Shown piece after piece: positions 1 to 12,497 of a stretch of DNA of 64,000 bases. A program made the translations under genes and the position numbers. Each line of letters starts with the position of its first letter. Positions within the stretch are counted from its first letter, which is position 1. Location: NCBI GenBank assembly GCA_010015655.1, contig ML976660.1, positions 1,228,054 to 1,292,053 of the forward strand, given 5' to 3'. The stretch is from Bimuria novae-zelandiae CBS 107.79 (taxonomy: Eukaryota; Ascomycota; Dothideomycetes; Pleosporales; Didymosphaeriaceae). The notes under the pieces were generated by a model. The model saw nothing but the letters and a program-made list of their open reading frames with translations, was not told the DNA's origin and searched no databases.

Positions 1-538
1 TACGACACATCCTGCTCAAGCGATGCCTCAGCTTGATCTTGGCCTTCTGCAATGTGAAGTCCTTGGGTCACTAATACAGTATCTCTTCCCCAAACCGATG
101 TCCCCACCGGACGAAAATGTGCTTCTCCATAAGATGGAGACTCTCTGGGTTCTCGGTGCACCGTATTTCAGCAAGGAAATTGGTCAACCCCAACCGTACG
201 AAACGCATTCCAATGTGCTCCGGACGTGGATTGCAGAGCGGCGGAAAATCGCGCAATTGCGGCATAATTTCACCAGCCATCCGGCAGTGCCAGCAGGGGA
301 GATGATAGAACGCCTCCTGGCGCTTAACGATCTCAGGATGATGCGGCTGAAGTGGAAGAACATGAGTAGCAATTTCGGGCTCAGCACCGAGGACGTACTG
401 TGTCGCACGTTCACCATCATGACGAATACGGCCGGGACGGAGTATTTGTTCAAAGACGGCTTAGATAAGTTGAACGACGGGATATTCGAATTCCTGAAGA
501 CGTCAGACATGCGCATCCTTATGCACACCAAGCGATAG
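1..538 (+). CDS. 3' end of an unrecognised protein gene (5' part outside window)
   Basis: The reading frame is open from the left edge to a stop at 536-538, giving about 178 residues. The first ATG in view is at 23, but the frame is open upstream of it, so the real start is probably outside the window. The visible part is soluble and mostly helical in composition, with short motifs such as METLWVLGAPYF and RTWIAERRKIAQLRHNF and no membrane segment or signal peptide. I do not recognise the family. The length of uninterrupted frame and the even amino-acid composition support real coding. An exon of a larger regulator or enzyme is possible, but nothing visible proves it. Confidence 0.55.
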   Translation, partial: TTHPAQAMPQLDLGLLQCEVLGSLIQYLFPKPMSPPDENVLLHKMETLWVLGAPYFSKEIGQPQPYETHSNVLRTWIAERRKIAQLRHNFTSHPAVPAGEMIERLLALNDLRMMRLKWKNMSSNFGLSTEDVLCRTFTIMTNTAGTEYLFKDGLDKLNDGIFEFLKTSDMRILMHTKR

Positions 539-1504
539 AAGCGCCCAAACGGTCCTCCGCAGCAGCCTTCCCTTTACTCTTCCCTTTACTCTTTTTCGAA
601 ATTCCAAGAGTTCCTGTCAGTTTATCGGAGAGACCAAGACGGGTGATTCACGCACTTCGGGTGGCGATTATATTTCCTAAGGCTGGCCTTTTGCATCGAC
701 TGGAAAAGTTTTAATACTGGGTCGGTGTCTTGATATTGGTTTTTCTCGCTTGTCTGAACGACTGCTATCGGCATTTCTTTTGTGTCATTGTTATGGGACT
801 GGGGGCCATGGATGGTTCAGAGCTTAGCGCGGCGTTCACGGTATGGGTTCGCTTGGGGCGACTTTTTGGATACGCGGACTTGGCGTGTGTGTATTGCTAA
901 TACCAGGGGGACTTGTATTCTGGGGCTAGAATGGGAGTGCTCAAGCTGGGATTTCTAGTTGGAAGTTGGGACGGTGGAAAGGTAGTGGTACCTTAGTGTA
1001 GGTTAATGGTCAAGCAAAATGGAATCGTCGAAGATATTTGCCTGGCTTGGTGGTAAACGGAAAGTACTTTGATGTATGGAATAGCCCCCACGAATACTAT
1101 GTTACAGTTGTGGACAGTGTTAGGGGAATGGTGTCGCACATGTGGGTGGGTTCTTGGTGCGGCCCCATCCGCTGTCCGTAGAGGGGCCCAGCATACATTC
1201 TACGGGACGAACTACAATATCCATCCCACCTCCGCCCGACGTTGCTCACAGTCAGTTAATCGCAACCTGGCCCCCATGCCGCCCCGTAGTCCCCCGGGAG
1301 ATGATGGTGCAATGCGGCAGTTTGATGGCTGGATTCCGTGTCACGCTACAGCTGAGGGCAGGCTGCAGCCGTAGGCTCGTGGGATAGGACCGCCTTGCGC
1401 CCACACAACATGCCTACCGCCTTCACCGGTACGGGTGGCTGCCTGCGTACCTCCGGCATTGTATATCTGCACGAAGGCCGATTCCAGCGCCCTTGTGGCA
1501 CGCC
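539..1504. other. intergenic, no gene seen
   Basis: This is the 3' flank of the first gene and the presumed promoter of the gene starting at 1505. Pyrimidine tracts lie just after the stop (560-600). The ORFs here are short, low in complexity and overlapping on both strands. I see no RNA gene. Confidence 0.5.
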
Positions 1505-3021
1505 ATGGTGTTGAGACTGTTCGTTCCGCCCGGTGAGTCAGCACGCCTGTGCCTGGAGAAGCACGCACGGCATACTGACTGCGAGCAGGAGAGGGCCAGC
1601 ACTACATCGTCCCGAAACGACCGGATCCCCTCGGCGCGAATGCTACGCTCCAGTACGTCGTCCTTTCGTCGACCGCCCTCGCCGCGGGGTACGCGTCCTT
1701 TGCTGCGCGGCACGAGCGGCGGATCGCGCCGCCCACGAAGGTCTCGCGCACGGCGCTGTTCATAAAGGCTTCCGGTAGATTGGGCGTGTGGGCTATAGTC
1801 GTCGGTGCTGCTGCAAATGCGTACTATCATAGGGGTTTCACGACGGTGGTGGTCTCGCAGCTGGTTCAGGACCCCACGCCGCCGAAGCTGTACGAGAAGA
1901 CGGACAAGTACACAGTCGAGGATGGCGGTCTGGCCGGTGCAGCAGCTGGTTTCATAGCCTTCCTGCCCACGCTGTTGATGCGACGAGCTACCGTCCCATG
2001 GTGGACGCGCATGGTGGGCATGACCAACATCGGCGCTGGCACCGGCGTTATTGCAGCACACGCATACTTTCAGTACACCGGCGAGCGGCAAAAGGCGATG
2101 GAAGAGCTGGAGCGACAGCGAAGTAGACGGATGCTGGAGTTCCACTACATCTTCTGGGACAAGCTGCTCATGCAGAGATTGGACCCGCTCCTCCAGGCCT
2201 ACGTCCGCCACAACGGCATCTTCCGCGCCTACCACGTTCCCGCCGAAGTCCTCGACGCACCCGACAAATACGGCATCCTCTCTATGCCTGCCACCGAGCC
2301 CAGCACTACCACCAACGCAGCCGCACCCGAACATGCTCCATACTACATCGCCGCTCCAGACTGGACCGAGCATCTCAAAGCCCTCAACACAGACTTCACC
2401 CAATCCGAGATCGAAAACTCCGAGCGCGAAAAGGAGGCGCTCTTGAAAGAGGCAGAGTACATGGCATACCAGCTCAGCTTGAAGCAACACGCGTTCGTGC
2501 ACTCGACACACACAAACGACGACGACAGGCAGAGATGCATCCGCGAACTGCAAATCATGGGCATAGCATACAACCGCCTGCGCGCCTCGGCAGACGAAGC
2601 AGATCGCAGGATCTTCGCGGGACGCCAGTGGCTGCGTCAGAGAGCCGCCATGGACGCTAACGCCCCGAAAGCCTCCTGGCTCGCTGAGCACCCGTTCATA
2701 CCCGACCCGGAAGCGCACGATCCGAGCATGAGCATTGCAGAGATTAGGAAGTGTGAGGACCAGTTTAAGATTGAGATTCAGGTTTTTGAGAGTAGGGTCA
2801 GGAGTGAGGTGAGGGAGGATGTCGAGATGAGGGAGAGGTGGAGGAGGGATTTGGATGAGGCGAGGACGTTGTTGAGGGCGACGGATGGGATTTTGTGGGA
2901 GTTGGAGAAGAAGTGTCCGCCGAAGAGAGATGTGGGTGAGGTGGAGGTTAGGGCGAGTGCGGTGGAAGAGACGCCCAAGGTGGAAGAACCTCCCAAGAGC
3001 CTGAATCCAGAGAAGCCTTAA
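1505..3021 (+). CDS. membrane-anchored protein with charged helical tail, unknown function
   Basis: The spliced model is 1505..1532 joined to 1589..3021, giving 486 residues. The start is the ATG in CGCCATGG at 1505. The 56-base intron has donor GTGAGT, a CTGAC branch and a CAG acceptor, and it restores one frame that reaches back past the longer plain ORF, whose first codon is TTG. The N-terminal third holds four hydrophobic stretches near residues 31-49, 74-89, 123-140 and 151-170, several rich in Gly/Ala. The rest (from about 175) is long, charged and helical, with Glu/Arg-rich segments typical of coiled coil. The N-terminal architecture of small Gly-rich helices recalls mitochondrial inner-membrane proteins, but that is only an impression. 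I cannot name the family. Confidence 0.75.
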
Positions 3022-3317
3022 AAGAGAGATACAAGGCATTTAAACGGCATTCTAGATGGGCCATCGAAACTCGCATAGAAAGAGTGAGTTTCACAATAGG
3101 TACATCACTCTCCTCACTACACCGAATTTTCAACATCGTACATGCATCCGCCGCGCAAGAAACTAATGCTATCTCAATGCAACACCGATGTAAGACGCTT
3201 TCCCTCGCGCATCCGCCAATTTTATCAGAACAAAACAAATCAAACCATGCCATCCGTGCTCGAAACGTCATGAACCACCAGCCATATCAATCCTACACCA
3301 ACACATCCGGGTTTCCC

Positions 3318-4159
3318 TCAACGCCTCACATTCTTATACTTCCCCCGCCAGCACCTCCTGCTCACAACAACCTTCTCCACCCCAATTCCCTCAGCCTTTC
3401 CCCTAACCATACCAACCTTCTTCCTCCGCACAAACAACACCCTTCCCTCCCGCGCGCTCGGCATCTGCGGCCCATGGCGCAAGTACCACCGCACCTGGTA
3501 CTCCATCAGCAACGGCGGATCGGTCCAGTTGCCGTACGAGTCGCTCCGCACGTCCATGCCCTTTGCGCGCGGCGCGATGGGCTTCTGCGCAGCGCGGAGT
3601 TTACGCACAGCGGTATAGACGCTGCGCGGCGTCGGCGGGCGCGTGCGGTCGAAGAGGCGTATGAGGCGCTGGCGGCCGGCGCGGGTGGTGATGTCGGGGG
3701 AATGAGGAGGGCGGGCTGAAGGGCCCGGGGCNNNNNNNNNNNNNNNNNNNNNNNNNNNNNNNNNNNNNNNNNNNNNNNNNNNNNNNNNNNNNNNNNNNNN
3801 NNNNNNNNNNNNNNNNNNNNNNNNNNNNNNNNNNNNNNNNNNNNNNNNNNNNNNNNNNNNNNNNNNNNNNNNNNNNNNNNNNNNNNNNNNNNNNNNNNNN
3901 NNNNNNNNNNNNNNNNNNNNNNNNNNNNNNNNNNNNNNNNNNNNNNNNNNNNNNNNGTGGACTCGGTGTCGTCTTCCTGAGCAGAGTCTTCCTGAGCGGA
4001 GTCTTCTTGAGCGGAGTCTTCTTGAGCGGAGTCTTCTTGAGCGGAGTCTTCTTGAGCGGAGTCTTCCTGGGCGTCGCCCTCTGCGGCCGTGGGCGGGTCG
4101 AGACGAGCCCGCTTGTTGATGTGGTCATCACTGTTCGCGGAGGAGGAGGAGGAATACAT
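3318..4159 (-). CDS. unknown protein with AQEDS repeats, interrupted by an assembly gap
   Basis: On the minus strand the frame from ATG 4159 encodes an N-terminus rich in Ser, a basic patch (NKRARLD) that could be a nuclear localisation signal, then seven near-identical AQEDS pentapeptides running into a run of 225 N. Beyond the gap a frame open from 3731 down to the TGA at 3318-3320 encodes about 137 residues, with a well-formed segment around GNWTDPPLLMEYQVRWYLR and a basic C-terminus. The two halves are in different frames if the gap is really 225 bases, so the gap length is wrong or an intron lies in it. The bounds and the link between the halves are inferred. I do not recognise the C-terminal domain. 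Confidence 0.5.
3732..3956. other. assembly gap (225 N)
   Basis: An uninterrupted run of N. It follows GC-rich sequence on the left and a 15-base tandem repeat on the right, a likely reason for the failed assembly. Confidence 0.99.
3971..4070. repeat. 15-bp coding minisatellite (AQEDS repeat)
   Basis: About seven head-to-tail copies of a 15-base unit (plus-strand core GCGGAGTCTTCTTGA, with a few C/T differences) that translate on the minus strand as Ala-Gln-Glu-Asp-Ser. The copies are nearly identical, so the array is young or homogenised. The unit length is a multiple of three, so changes in copy number keep the frame. Confidence 0.9.
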
Positions 4160-6796
4160 GGCCGCGGCGGTGCCTGAACCGGGCTTTGACGCGGTTTCTG
4201 CGGCTTGGAGGTGTCAGTATATAAATTGGCTAAGGAGTGTGGGGAGTGAATTGTGCGGTTTCTCCAAACTCTGAGGAAAGAGCGTGGTTGTGACTTGCGA
4301 CTTGCGCTTTGCAGGTTTGTTTACTCACCGTGGTTGTCGACGTTTTGCGGATTGTGTGAAAGAGACCGCTTGCGTTTGGAGGCGCTGGAGAAAGTTTAGT
4401 GGTTGTTGCTGGAGAGGTTGCGAGAGGGTGTTTTATATAGGAGGCACGGGCAGGCGCGCACGAAGAATCTCGGCGTTTATGGGACTAGGACCTTCTGGGA
4501 TATGGACTTACTGGTCGTTGATCGCCCCGCCGACGTTGCTCTCTCCCTGCTCCAGACGTAGCCTCGCCTCTCGGGCCGCCCGCACTTGCTGCCTCTTCTT
4601 AGCTTTACTCTTCTTAGATGCTTCATTGTTCTTCCTCCTGAACTCAGCAGCCTCAGATTCAGTCATGCTCATGAGCTTCTTTCAATACGGCGAGAGGGAC
4701 TCAGACGCATTCGAAGAGTGCTTTCGATTGTTGCGCGCAGATGTCCCCGGTGGGAGGAGGTGAGTTGGCGCCGGATATGTACCCAAGTGCACAGCAGGAT
4801 TGATAGCATGGCTGGAGAAAGTATTTCCAGGGGCCAGAGAAGTCATAGGGGTTGTACGGAATGAACTAGACGATTTTTGCGGATTGGAAGGCCCGGAGCT
4901 GTGAACACCTGTTGCATCCGGCTGATTTGAGGACCGAAAGAAAGGGAGAATAGCAGCTAGCGACTGGTGAAACGCTTCAGGATCGTGTAGGACTAATGCT
5001 GTAATGTCCGCATCGGAAGTGTTTCCTGATATCTATCCCAGGTATTTCACGACGTGGCATACTTTGTCCTTGATCGGATCCATGTTCCTTGGTGTCGAGT
5101 GTCCCAAAACGGTATCCCGTAGAGTTCTTCAAAAGGGAGATGAGATCCTTCCAACAGTAACCTGTGTTGCTGAGGACCTCTAGAAATTTGTTGAGGTAGT
5201 CGTGAGTTCTGGGCAGTAACAAGGCTGGTAGTGTCGATTTTCGACCGGGAGGGAAGGTTCGGATGGGTCAAAGTATTTGGCTATATAAAGAAGATATCCT
5301 AGCCGAATCGAAGAGTATTAGAGAAGAATATCTGATTCTGTATTTTCTAAAGGCCAGGATCGGGGCGGGTGGACTTCCTAATACGATCCTCGAGAGATTA
5401 CATCTATCAATGGTCTCGAAGCATGTAAGTAAGCGATATCCTTGACCATGCTCGTGACTCTCGTTAACACTCGAATCAGGTTAGCGCGGGAAAGGTATGG
5501 TGAAGGTGTGGCTATTTTTACTTAGACATGCTTAAACCTTTGACTTTTACCAAATAAACAAACGCCGCACGAACAATGTAATAGTACTTAACTTAATTAT
5601 TGAAAAGATACCATGATAGGTGCAGCTGAACTCGTGAAATACTGTAGTCTCTCATCAGTTCACGGTTCTAGGGGTTTGTTGGTGAAGTAGCAAATAAGGA
5701 CGCTAGATACCAGAACTGAGAAAGCAAATGATAATCTTGGACCAATTCCTGCGACAAGTATGGACACCTGGGATAGCGTTTCAAGGGAGCCCCAGCTTGC
5801 ATTGATCCAATTGGAAACTGTGTATCATCTGTGTACGGGATTGGCCTTATTGGAGATGAACCGGAGGGTGGAATGTGTGGTTTTCCAGGCGAGCACAGTT
5901 GGAAAGATTAAGGACCAATCCTTAATAATCTTTAACACATTGATCTGTTTTCATTATTAGCAGCGTATGTTGCTGTGATCATTGTTGCGTTTCTTAGTTG
6001 TTGTGTGTCGCACGATCTGTTGAGGTCGTCGAAGACAATAAAATAAACCCTCACTACAAGAATCAACGGGCGAGAATGCTACACCAAAGGCAGCTGATGT
6101 GAGGATCTTGTGGGGCACCTGCACTGTAACGAACGTGTTTTTGGACTCTGCGCATGGCTTCATCATCATGATCCTCAACATTTCGTTTGGCCCTACCTAG
6201 GTATCGAGGATCACCTCACACACACGAAGTCCAGAGTGCTTCCATCGCAGATTGACCCGTGAACCATTCCCGGTCGTCACCTTCTCTATGCCGCGAGCGC
6301 TCTAGGAATCACGGCAGCTCAATCCTTGCTGTGCGTGCTGTGTCGTGAAGCCGTGGTACACAAAGCCGCTGCTTTATAGATCTAGCCTAGTCTTCTTAGA
6401 GTGGAGCACGATCGCAGATCCTGGATGCGGTTAAGATAAGCGAGCCCCCTTCCCAGAACGACGGGTGCTTGCCCAGTAATGCCTGCCTTCGAAACCACCT
6501 GGGCACGCTACACCGAGACGCCTCCGGTGTGGACTTAGCATGGATTGAAAGCACTTACAGAATTTTCTTTGTATTGCAAAAATAATAACGCGAAAATCCG
6601 CTTTCTTTCGCTATGCTCATGACCGATTCGGTTCTGGCAGCTCAGGATCACCGCCAGGATGATGCGGATCCGCCTTGGCAGGCGACAATGACGCAATGCA
6701 GGCGCATATTCAATATCTCCACAAACAAAACTAGAAAGGGCACAATGACTCCCTGTACACCTTCAACCACCCTCGAACCGCATTTCTCTACTCATC
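4160..6796. other. long intergenic stretch, no confident gene
   Basis: 2.6 kb with no conserved-looking coding sequence. The longest frames (4284-4763 and 4977-5222) have compositions I cannot match to a domain. 5500-6000 is more AT-rich than its neighbours. 6200-6796 is the probable promoter of the gene at 6797. A 54-codon basic ORF inside the stretch is listed separately. Confidence 0.45.
4508..4672 (-). CDS. possible 54-residue Lys/Arg-rich small protein or relic
   Basis: ATG at 4672 and TAA at 4508-4510 give a 54-residue protein rich in Lys, Arg, Glu and Ala, with a helical middle (ASKKSKAKKRQQVRAAREAR). A stop lies in frame four codons upstream of the ATG. The biased, helix-forming composition resembles the basic tails of some fungal transposases and nucleolar proteins, so it could be a relic of one of those. 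Nothing else supports expression. Confidence 0.25.
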   Translation of the reverse strand: MSMTESEAAEFRRKNNEASKKSKAKKRQQVRAAREARLRLEQGESNVGGAINDQ

Positions 6797-9022
6797 ATGG
6801 TCGAAGGAGTGGTCTACAAAGACCTGCTCCCTATTCCTGCGGAGGATCCTACCAAGCATGAGGGGACAACGACTACATTGACAGACAAGCCAACTGAGAG
6901 CCATGCCCTTGCTATGGAGGCATCTAAGAACCCGGAGGTGGCTGGAGCAGCACAGGTGGCTCATGGGAACGAAGTTGTAGATCTCGGCTGGAACGAGCCT
7001 GAGCAAGCAATATCAAGTCCCCTCGTAGGTGGTTTGGACAATGAAGACCTATGGGTCTTAGTACGAAGATTCAACAAGGTGGGCAGTGCGTGTATATCGC
7101 TACCTTGAACAGAGCACTAACTGTAGCAACAGAAAATGTACCACGTCAAAGAGATCGAGAACCCACCGCCCGGTGGCCTTGACCTCAATATCGCTGACGA
7201 GGAGGAGTTTTCCCCTGATAAATTGAGAAGCAACATCGAGCGCCTCTACATGACCATTGTAAGTCACGTCTCCGAAGAAGCTGCTCTATGACTGAAGTTG
7301 CACCAGGGGCTTGGTATGATGTGTTTTGGCAAGCACATCATGCGACTACGATCGTGGAGAGAGACGCGACGGACGTCCTACTTTTGTGCAGCATATTTTG
7401 CCGCCTGGTTTCTCGACTTGCTCGTACCTGCCCTATCTCTAGCTCTTGTAGCGCTTATCGTATACCCGCCAGTTCGGTCGATCATGTTTCCGCCGGCTCC
7501 TATCGCATTGGTCTCCGCTAAGACCGGAGGTGTTCAGAAGCCAAAGGCTGGGGTTCTGGGTAGCCACGACAGTGCGACTGGAGCACCGGAAAACCACAAG
7601 GGTGAGGCGGTGGAGCAAGAAGCCAGTAACTTTGTGAGCGGCATTGCTTCGGTAGCCTTATCAAGCGCTACTGGAAAGCATCCCCAAGGAGAGCCGCCTG
7701 CAGAGGACGACTCTTCGGCAGACAGCACCGTTCCAGACCCGACGTCCATTGCGAGCGCAGCTGCCGATGCGCAGGCCAAGGCTGCCGGCGGTACCCCTTC
7801 GAAGACGCATGATAAAACCAAAGTTCCCATGGAGACGGCCATGTGGACAAAGATGCGTCCGATCATGCATGGAATCGCTGATGCGACAGATACCTGGGAG
7901 CGTTTTGCCAAGTGAGTACGTTACGGATCAACTCGAGCAATTGCTGACCAGAAGCGCAGTGCACTCTCGCCCACACCTCCCTTCCCACGAGATCGATATC
8001 GCGTTCGTTTGGCCGCTGTCGTTGCGCCTCTCGTCCTACTTTCTATTTTCGTCACCTCGTACATGTTCATTAAGGGACTTACGTTCGGCGTGGGTTTCGG
8101 GTTTTTTGGAGACCCGGTCATTCAGCCAGCATTGAAGTACCTTAACCGGAAATTTCCCAACTGGCAAAAGCTTCTCGAGCTCCGCAATACACTTCTCAAG
8201 GGTGTTCCAACTGACGCTCAGCTCACCATTACTCTTCTTCGAATTGGGGAAGCCAATAAGGCGCCTCTTCCACCTCCACCCCACCTCGCCGAGCCACCCC
8301 CGGAGAAGCCAGCCGACGTTAGTGAGAAAGAGCTGCGTGCTACTGGGGCTGATTACCCACTCAATGCAACCCAGGAAGAGCTCAACGAAGCCATGACACA
8401 CGACCTGAACATGGCACACGAAACAGGCGGATCCGATATCGACTCTGCAAAGACTACCAAGCACGGAAAGAAAGGTACCAAGATTCTCAACTTCTTCCGT
8501 GGAACCGTGAAAGGAGGTGTCGAGACCAGCATCGGTGCAGACAAAGTCAAAGCCGCAGTGGGTGACATGCATGCAAAGAACCGCCTTGGTGCTGTACCCA
8601 GGCCGGACCAGAATTTGAAATCTGGTCCCGTAGAGTTCGAGGCACGATATCAGGGTCACAAAGGACACGTTTACATTACGAGCAAAGCCACCATTCCCTG
8701 TGTCGCCTTCTCTACGGATACCTCGATCGAAAAGATCGGCACGGAGGAGAGAGAAGACTTGCACCCGCAGTGGAGCATTCCTATTGGCGACATCAAGGAG
8801 CTGCGCAAGGTCGGCGGATATGGATGGAAGGCCAAGCTCGTTGTCGGATGGGCAATGGGAAGGGAAGTCGCTGATGGACTGGAGATCGTCTTGAAGGACA
8901 AACCTACTGAACATGGAGAGAAAATTGGATCGGCCAAGTACAAAGTAACAGCTGTCCCCTTACGGGACGAGCTGTTCAACCGACTGGTCAGTATGGGCGG
9001 GCAGAAATGGGAGTGCTGGTAG
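6797..9022 (+). CDS. DUF3292-like fungal membrane protein
   Basis: The spliced model is 6797..7078, 7127..7258, 7307..7911, 7960..9022, giving 693 residues. All introns have GT-AG ends and keep frame. For the first intron, AG at 7126 (giving NKQQKMYHVK) or 7132 both stay in frame; I prefer 7126. Features in order: an acidic N-terminus, a conserved-looking LWVLVRRFNK...MYHVKEI block near 85-105, one hydrophobic hairpin near 163-193, a Ser/Ala-rich linker, a second membrane stretch near 357-390 (VAPLVLLSIFVTSYMF), then a soluble C-terminal half with a beta-rich end that looks PH/GRAM-like. From memory this matches the fungal DUF3292 family, of unknown role and probably organellar membrane. The family name is recalled, not searched. 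Confidence 0.8.
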
Positions 9023-12000
9023 AAGCACGCAGTTCGCGACGGAATCGTTCCCTTTCGAAGATGGTACATAGACCCTAGGTCATTGTTAGTAGGGGTTTTC
9101 ACGCTTTTCTTTTGGATTGATTATACATGATAATAGCCTGCGCGTACAAGAGAACAGACTATGCACCAGGATTCCAAAACAGCGAACACATGCATTCCTG
9201 TTCACTACAGTGGCTACGCTTCCACCAAACCTTACTCCATGGTCTCTGACACGAGCACCTCCGACAAGTCGCCGACGTATACATCATCTCGGAGGCGACA
9301 TTGCGGGGTGTTTAGACGAACCGGGGCTCATGTTGTTCCGACGCATTTAAGATCGCAACGTCCAGTCTCCGATTCTCTTGGCGATGTTATCGCCGCGTCG
9401 ATCATCTTATCGCCGCCATCCATCGTCCACGTGGTCTAGCATCACACAATGCAGGAGCGACCAGAACGACTCCAGGGTAGAAAGTGTTAAATGTCATGGA
9501 CGGGTGGTATATGTCATCGCCACGACCGTCCAGATTTGGGCTTCACTGGTCACAAAAGGGAGGTTGGCATCATTTCCGCGCCATCCCGCCGCCGAGAGCC
9601 AAGCATCGCGAGATGAGATTTTCGAAAACTCATCTTTGCGTCTACTGAAATTTTCTACAGCGAGTACAATCACGATGACAGGGCTCACACCACCTGGCAC
9701 CGAGCCAACAACGAACGAACACTTTCCGCTATCCCACTGCTAGCCGAATTGCGTGCCACACCTGCTTGAAGGCAAGAAAAACTTCCTGAAAGCAATTTTG
9801 CACACCAAGTGGGTAACCTCGGCGACGCGCGAAGCCGGGCAGCGAAGGCAGGGGTGCGGCTAAAAAGTGAGTGAAAAAAAGAGTTCGCCGTGCCGAAACG
9901 AATATTCTTGCGTGCCGGACAGCTGCGTTTGCGGCTGCACGTGCTGCCGTATAGCCGTTTCGCTAGAGGGCAACGTTTATCGTGAGGACGAAGAGGGTTA
10001 GTTGAGTCGGTGGAGCGGTGTTGGGCGCCATGTGCGGATCATCCGTCGCGCTTGATTCGAGTTTGTGCATTTGGTGCATGGGATCGCGGAGGGTCGGGTC
10101 CGGCGGGTCGGCGTGGAAAGTGTGCGTATCCGAGGTAAGAAAAAATGAGGCCATTGAAAATTATCGTGGACTTGCTCTAGGATGAGTGGAATTCCGAGCG
10201 TCAGCCGAAATAAAAGAGAACCGAGGTGGAAAGTTGAGGGACGATGGCCATGGGGAGCGTGGAAAGCGGCTATTGATAATTGAGTAGGTAAGTGTCTGGG
10301 TATCAATAGATGCGGAGTGTAATCTTCTTCGTGATTCGGATTTGAGGTCTGATGATCGGGCTTGTGATAGCTCCTCACTAATAAGGAGAGCTACTACCAT
10401 GTGAAGACGGTTGTCAGACGTCATCGCTAAAGCGGTGACGCTGAGCAATATGGACGTTATTTTATCTCCGGATTGCGCTGACGCGGGGCTCATCCTTTAG
10501 CATCTGTTCTAAAGACAGCAGTGATCAGTGGTGCTTTGGGGAGCGAGTTGGCGCGTTTCGCGACTTACTCATCGCTAGGCCCAACAAGGTAGTACATTCG
10601 TCCATTGCTCAGCAGCTGCGGCGGATGCCAACCGAGCCTTCGTCTGGCATGGCGCTATGGATGCGAGGTGCGGATTCATTTGCTGGCGCGTTGCGCTCCT
10701 GCGATATCGCATGGCCGGAACGTTGGACGTTGAGCGCTGTCAGCCAACCGAACTCGTCTCACCGGAATTTACACTTGACAACGCAGGCAAGAGAAACATT
10801 AGAACTCAGGCCTCGAGTTGAGCCACGTTGAGAGACAGGAACAGGGCTAGTGTATGCTGAGAGGCTTGAGAGTGGGGTCAGGGCGACAGGCCTTGGGGCT
10901 GGTAGCGGCTGGTAGCTGGGTACTTTGAGGCTTGCCTGAGAGCCAGGGTGGAATTGACAGTAGCATTTGCTTCTTCAAGGCAATAGTCTAGTCAGTATCG
11001 CCAGTGCTCTACTACTCAGCGCTGAGACGCCCCCAATAGTTGGGCTGGAAGTTTATCGCGGTCGCCGTACCGCCCTCACCTCATCACAACTCGTGCCAAC
11101 AAACACATCAGCAGCGAGATGGCACTCGCACAGGCAAAGTGTACCGTGCCAGTTCTGCCCCTTCGATGCTTAGGGCAAAGGCGGCGTGTTTGTTGGAGAT
11201 GTACATGATAACCGGGCGTAGATGACCAGGTTCGTACCTGTGGTCATGCTTTGTGTTTCACAGCATGAACGTTTGATCTCGGGGATCAAGATCATCATGC
11301 ACGCACGTATCAGAGGCATTGCTTGGACAAGTCTAAACGAAACTTGATCTCAAAACATGAAACTGTCATCGGGAATGCAAAATGGGAAATCTAAAGGGTT
11401 GAAATGCCAGGAGCATGATCCCCATTATACGAGACAGGGGCAGAAGGACAGATTTAGGCCCAGATTTTGACATGTGTGCCCATGCGTTGCCATGGCTTTC
11501 GCATTTGGTAACAGCGGCAGGCGAACATGCGCAATATTGGAGTGCAAGTCACGCGACGGAATGCAAGAATTCTGATTGTAGATCTTAGTGCAAAGTTTCG
11601 TTTTTATTCTCGCACAAGAACGGACGGTTACGCACATGAACGGCTGCGTGTGGCTAGGCAACGTGACACGCTAGGTGCCCGTCTGAGGCCAACGCGGAGT
11701 CGTTTTAACCCCGAGCTCCAGGACCACTAACACCTGCTCGGAATGCTCATTGCAGGAGCGCCGAGTTGGTCCGGCTGCGACCGGAGGGATTTCGCTCGAG
11801 GCAGAGTTGCCTGGGCTGCTGATCAGTGTTGCGTAGGCACCCGCAGCAGAAGGAAGCGGGGTTCCCACCGTACGCGCAAGCAACTCTTCGCGACGCTCGT
11901 ATGCAGCGCAGCCTACAGACCTGTTACGCGTATACGGTGTCGGTCGCAATTATGTCTCGATCAGGTTTGGGCGTCGCCGGTCAAGAATGATCCGCATAGC

Positions 12001-12497
12001 CTCAGCCTTGCCGCAGTGCCGGCGCTCTAGATCCCGCCCTCTTTTCGCAGGGGTGAGGGGCACGCACGGGCGCGGAAAGGTGGTCAGACGATAAATTTCC
12101 ATGTTAATGTGACGGAATGGGTGCGATAAGTCATCTCGATGCATTGCAGATGGTGGGTCGAACGGAAAAATTGTCACGAGAGGGAAAATTATTGTGGCAG
12201 AATTATCGTGATTGTTCTGTTCGCTAGGGGGAGTCTCTAACCACCAGTGTGGGAGATCTCATACCAGCCTATCCAGTTCCTTCCATAATATTCCTTTCAT
12301 GCAGATCTGAGTAGGGTAGTTCCGTATTCCATAATCCATCGCGGCGTGCTCGTGAGCCGCCATGCAAATTCACAGAAATCCATCCATGAACAAAAGAAAT
12401 GTGATATAATGCTCCCAAAGTGCTCAATGCTGGAAAAGACTCGCTCGCTGAAATGCTCATCAAAAACAAGAAAAAAAGGTCGACTGGCGTTGTTGGC
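9023..12497. other. 3.5 kb gene-poor stretch
   Basis: No frame here has the length, composition or splice structure of a gene. The longest (9963-10493 on the minus strand, and 11743-12030) are overlapping frames in GC-rich DNA with biased composition. The part near 12180-12497 is the probable 3' UTR of the minus-strand gene that ends at 12498. I see no tRNA cloverleaf. Confidence 0.45.

Noticed and set aside
1423..3039. 538-residue minus-strand ORF opposite the 1505-3021 gene
   Set aside because: It is the antisense shadow of a spliced gene with a proper start, intron and membrane segments; the minus translation is Leu/Arg/His-rich and unpatterned.
4284..4763. 159-residue plus-strand ORF
   Set aside because: Composition is Cys/Arg-rich without pattern, it overlaps the basic minus-strand ORF, and it shows no domain, signal peptide or splice context.
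8036..8914. 292-residue minus-strand ORF
   Set aside because: Antisense of the DUF3292-like exon 4, whose frame joins three upstream exons precisely.
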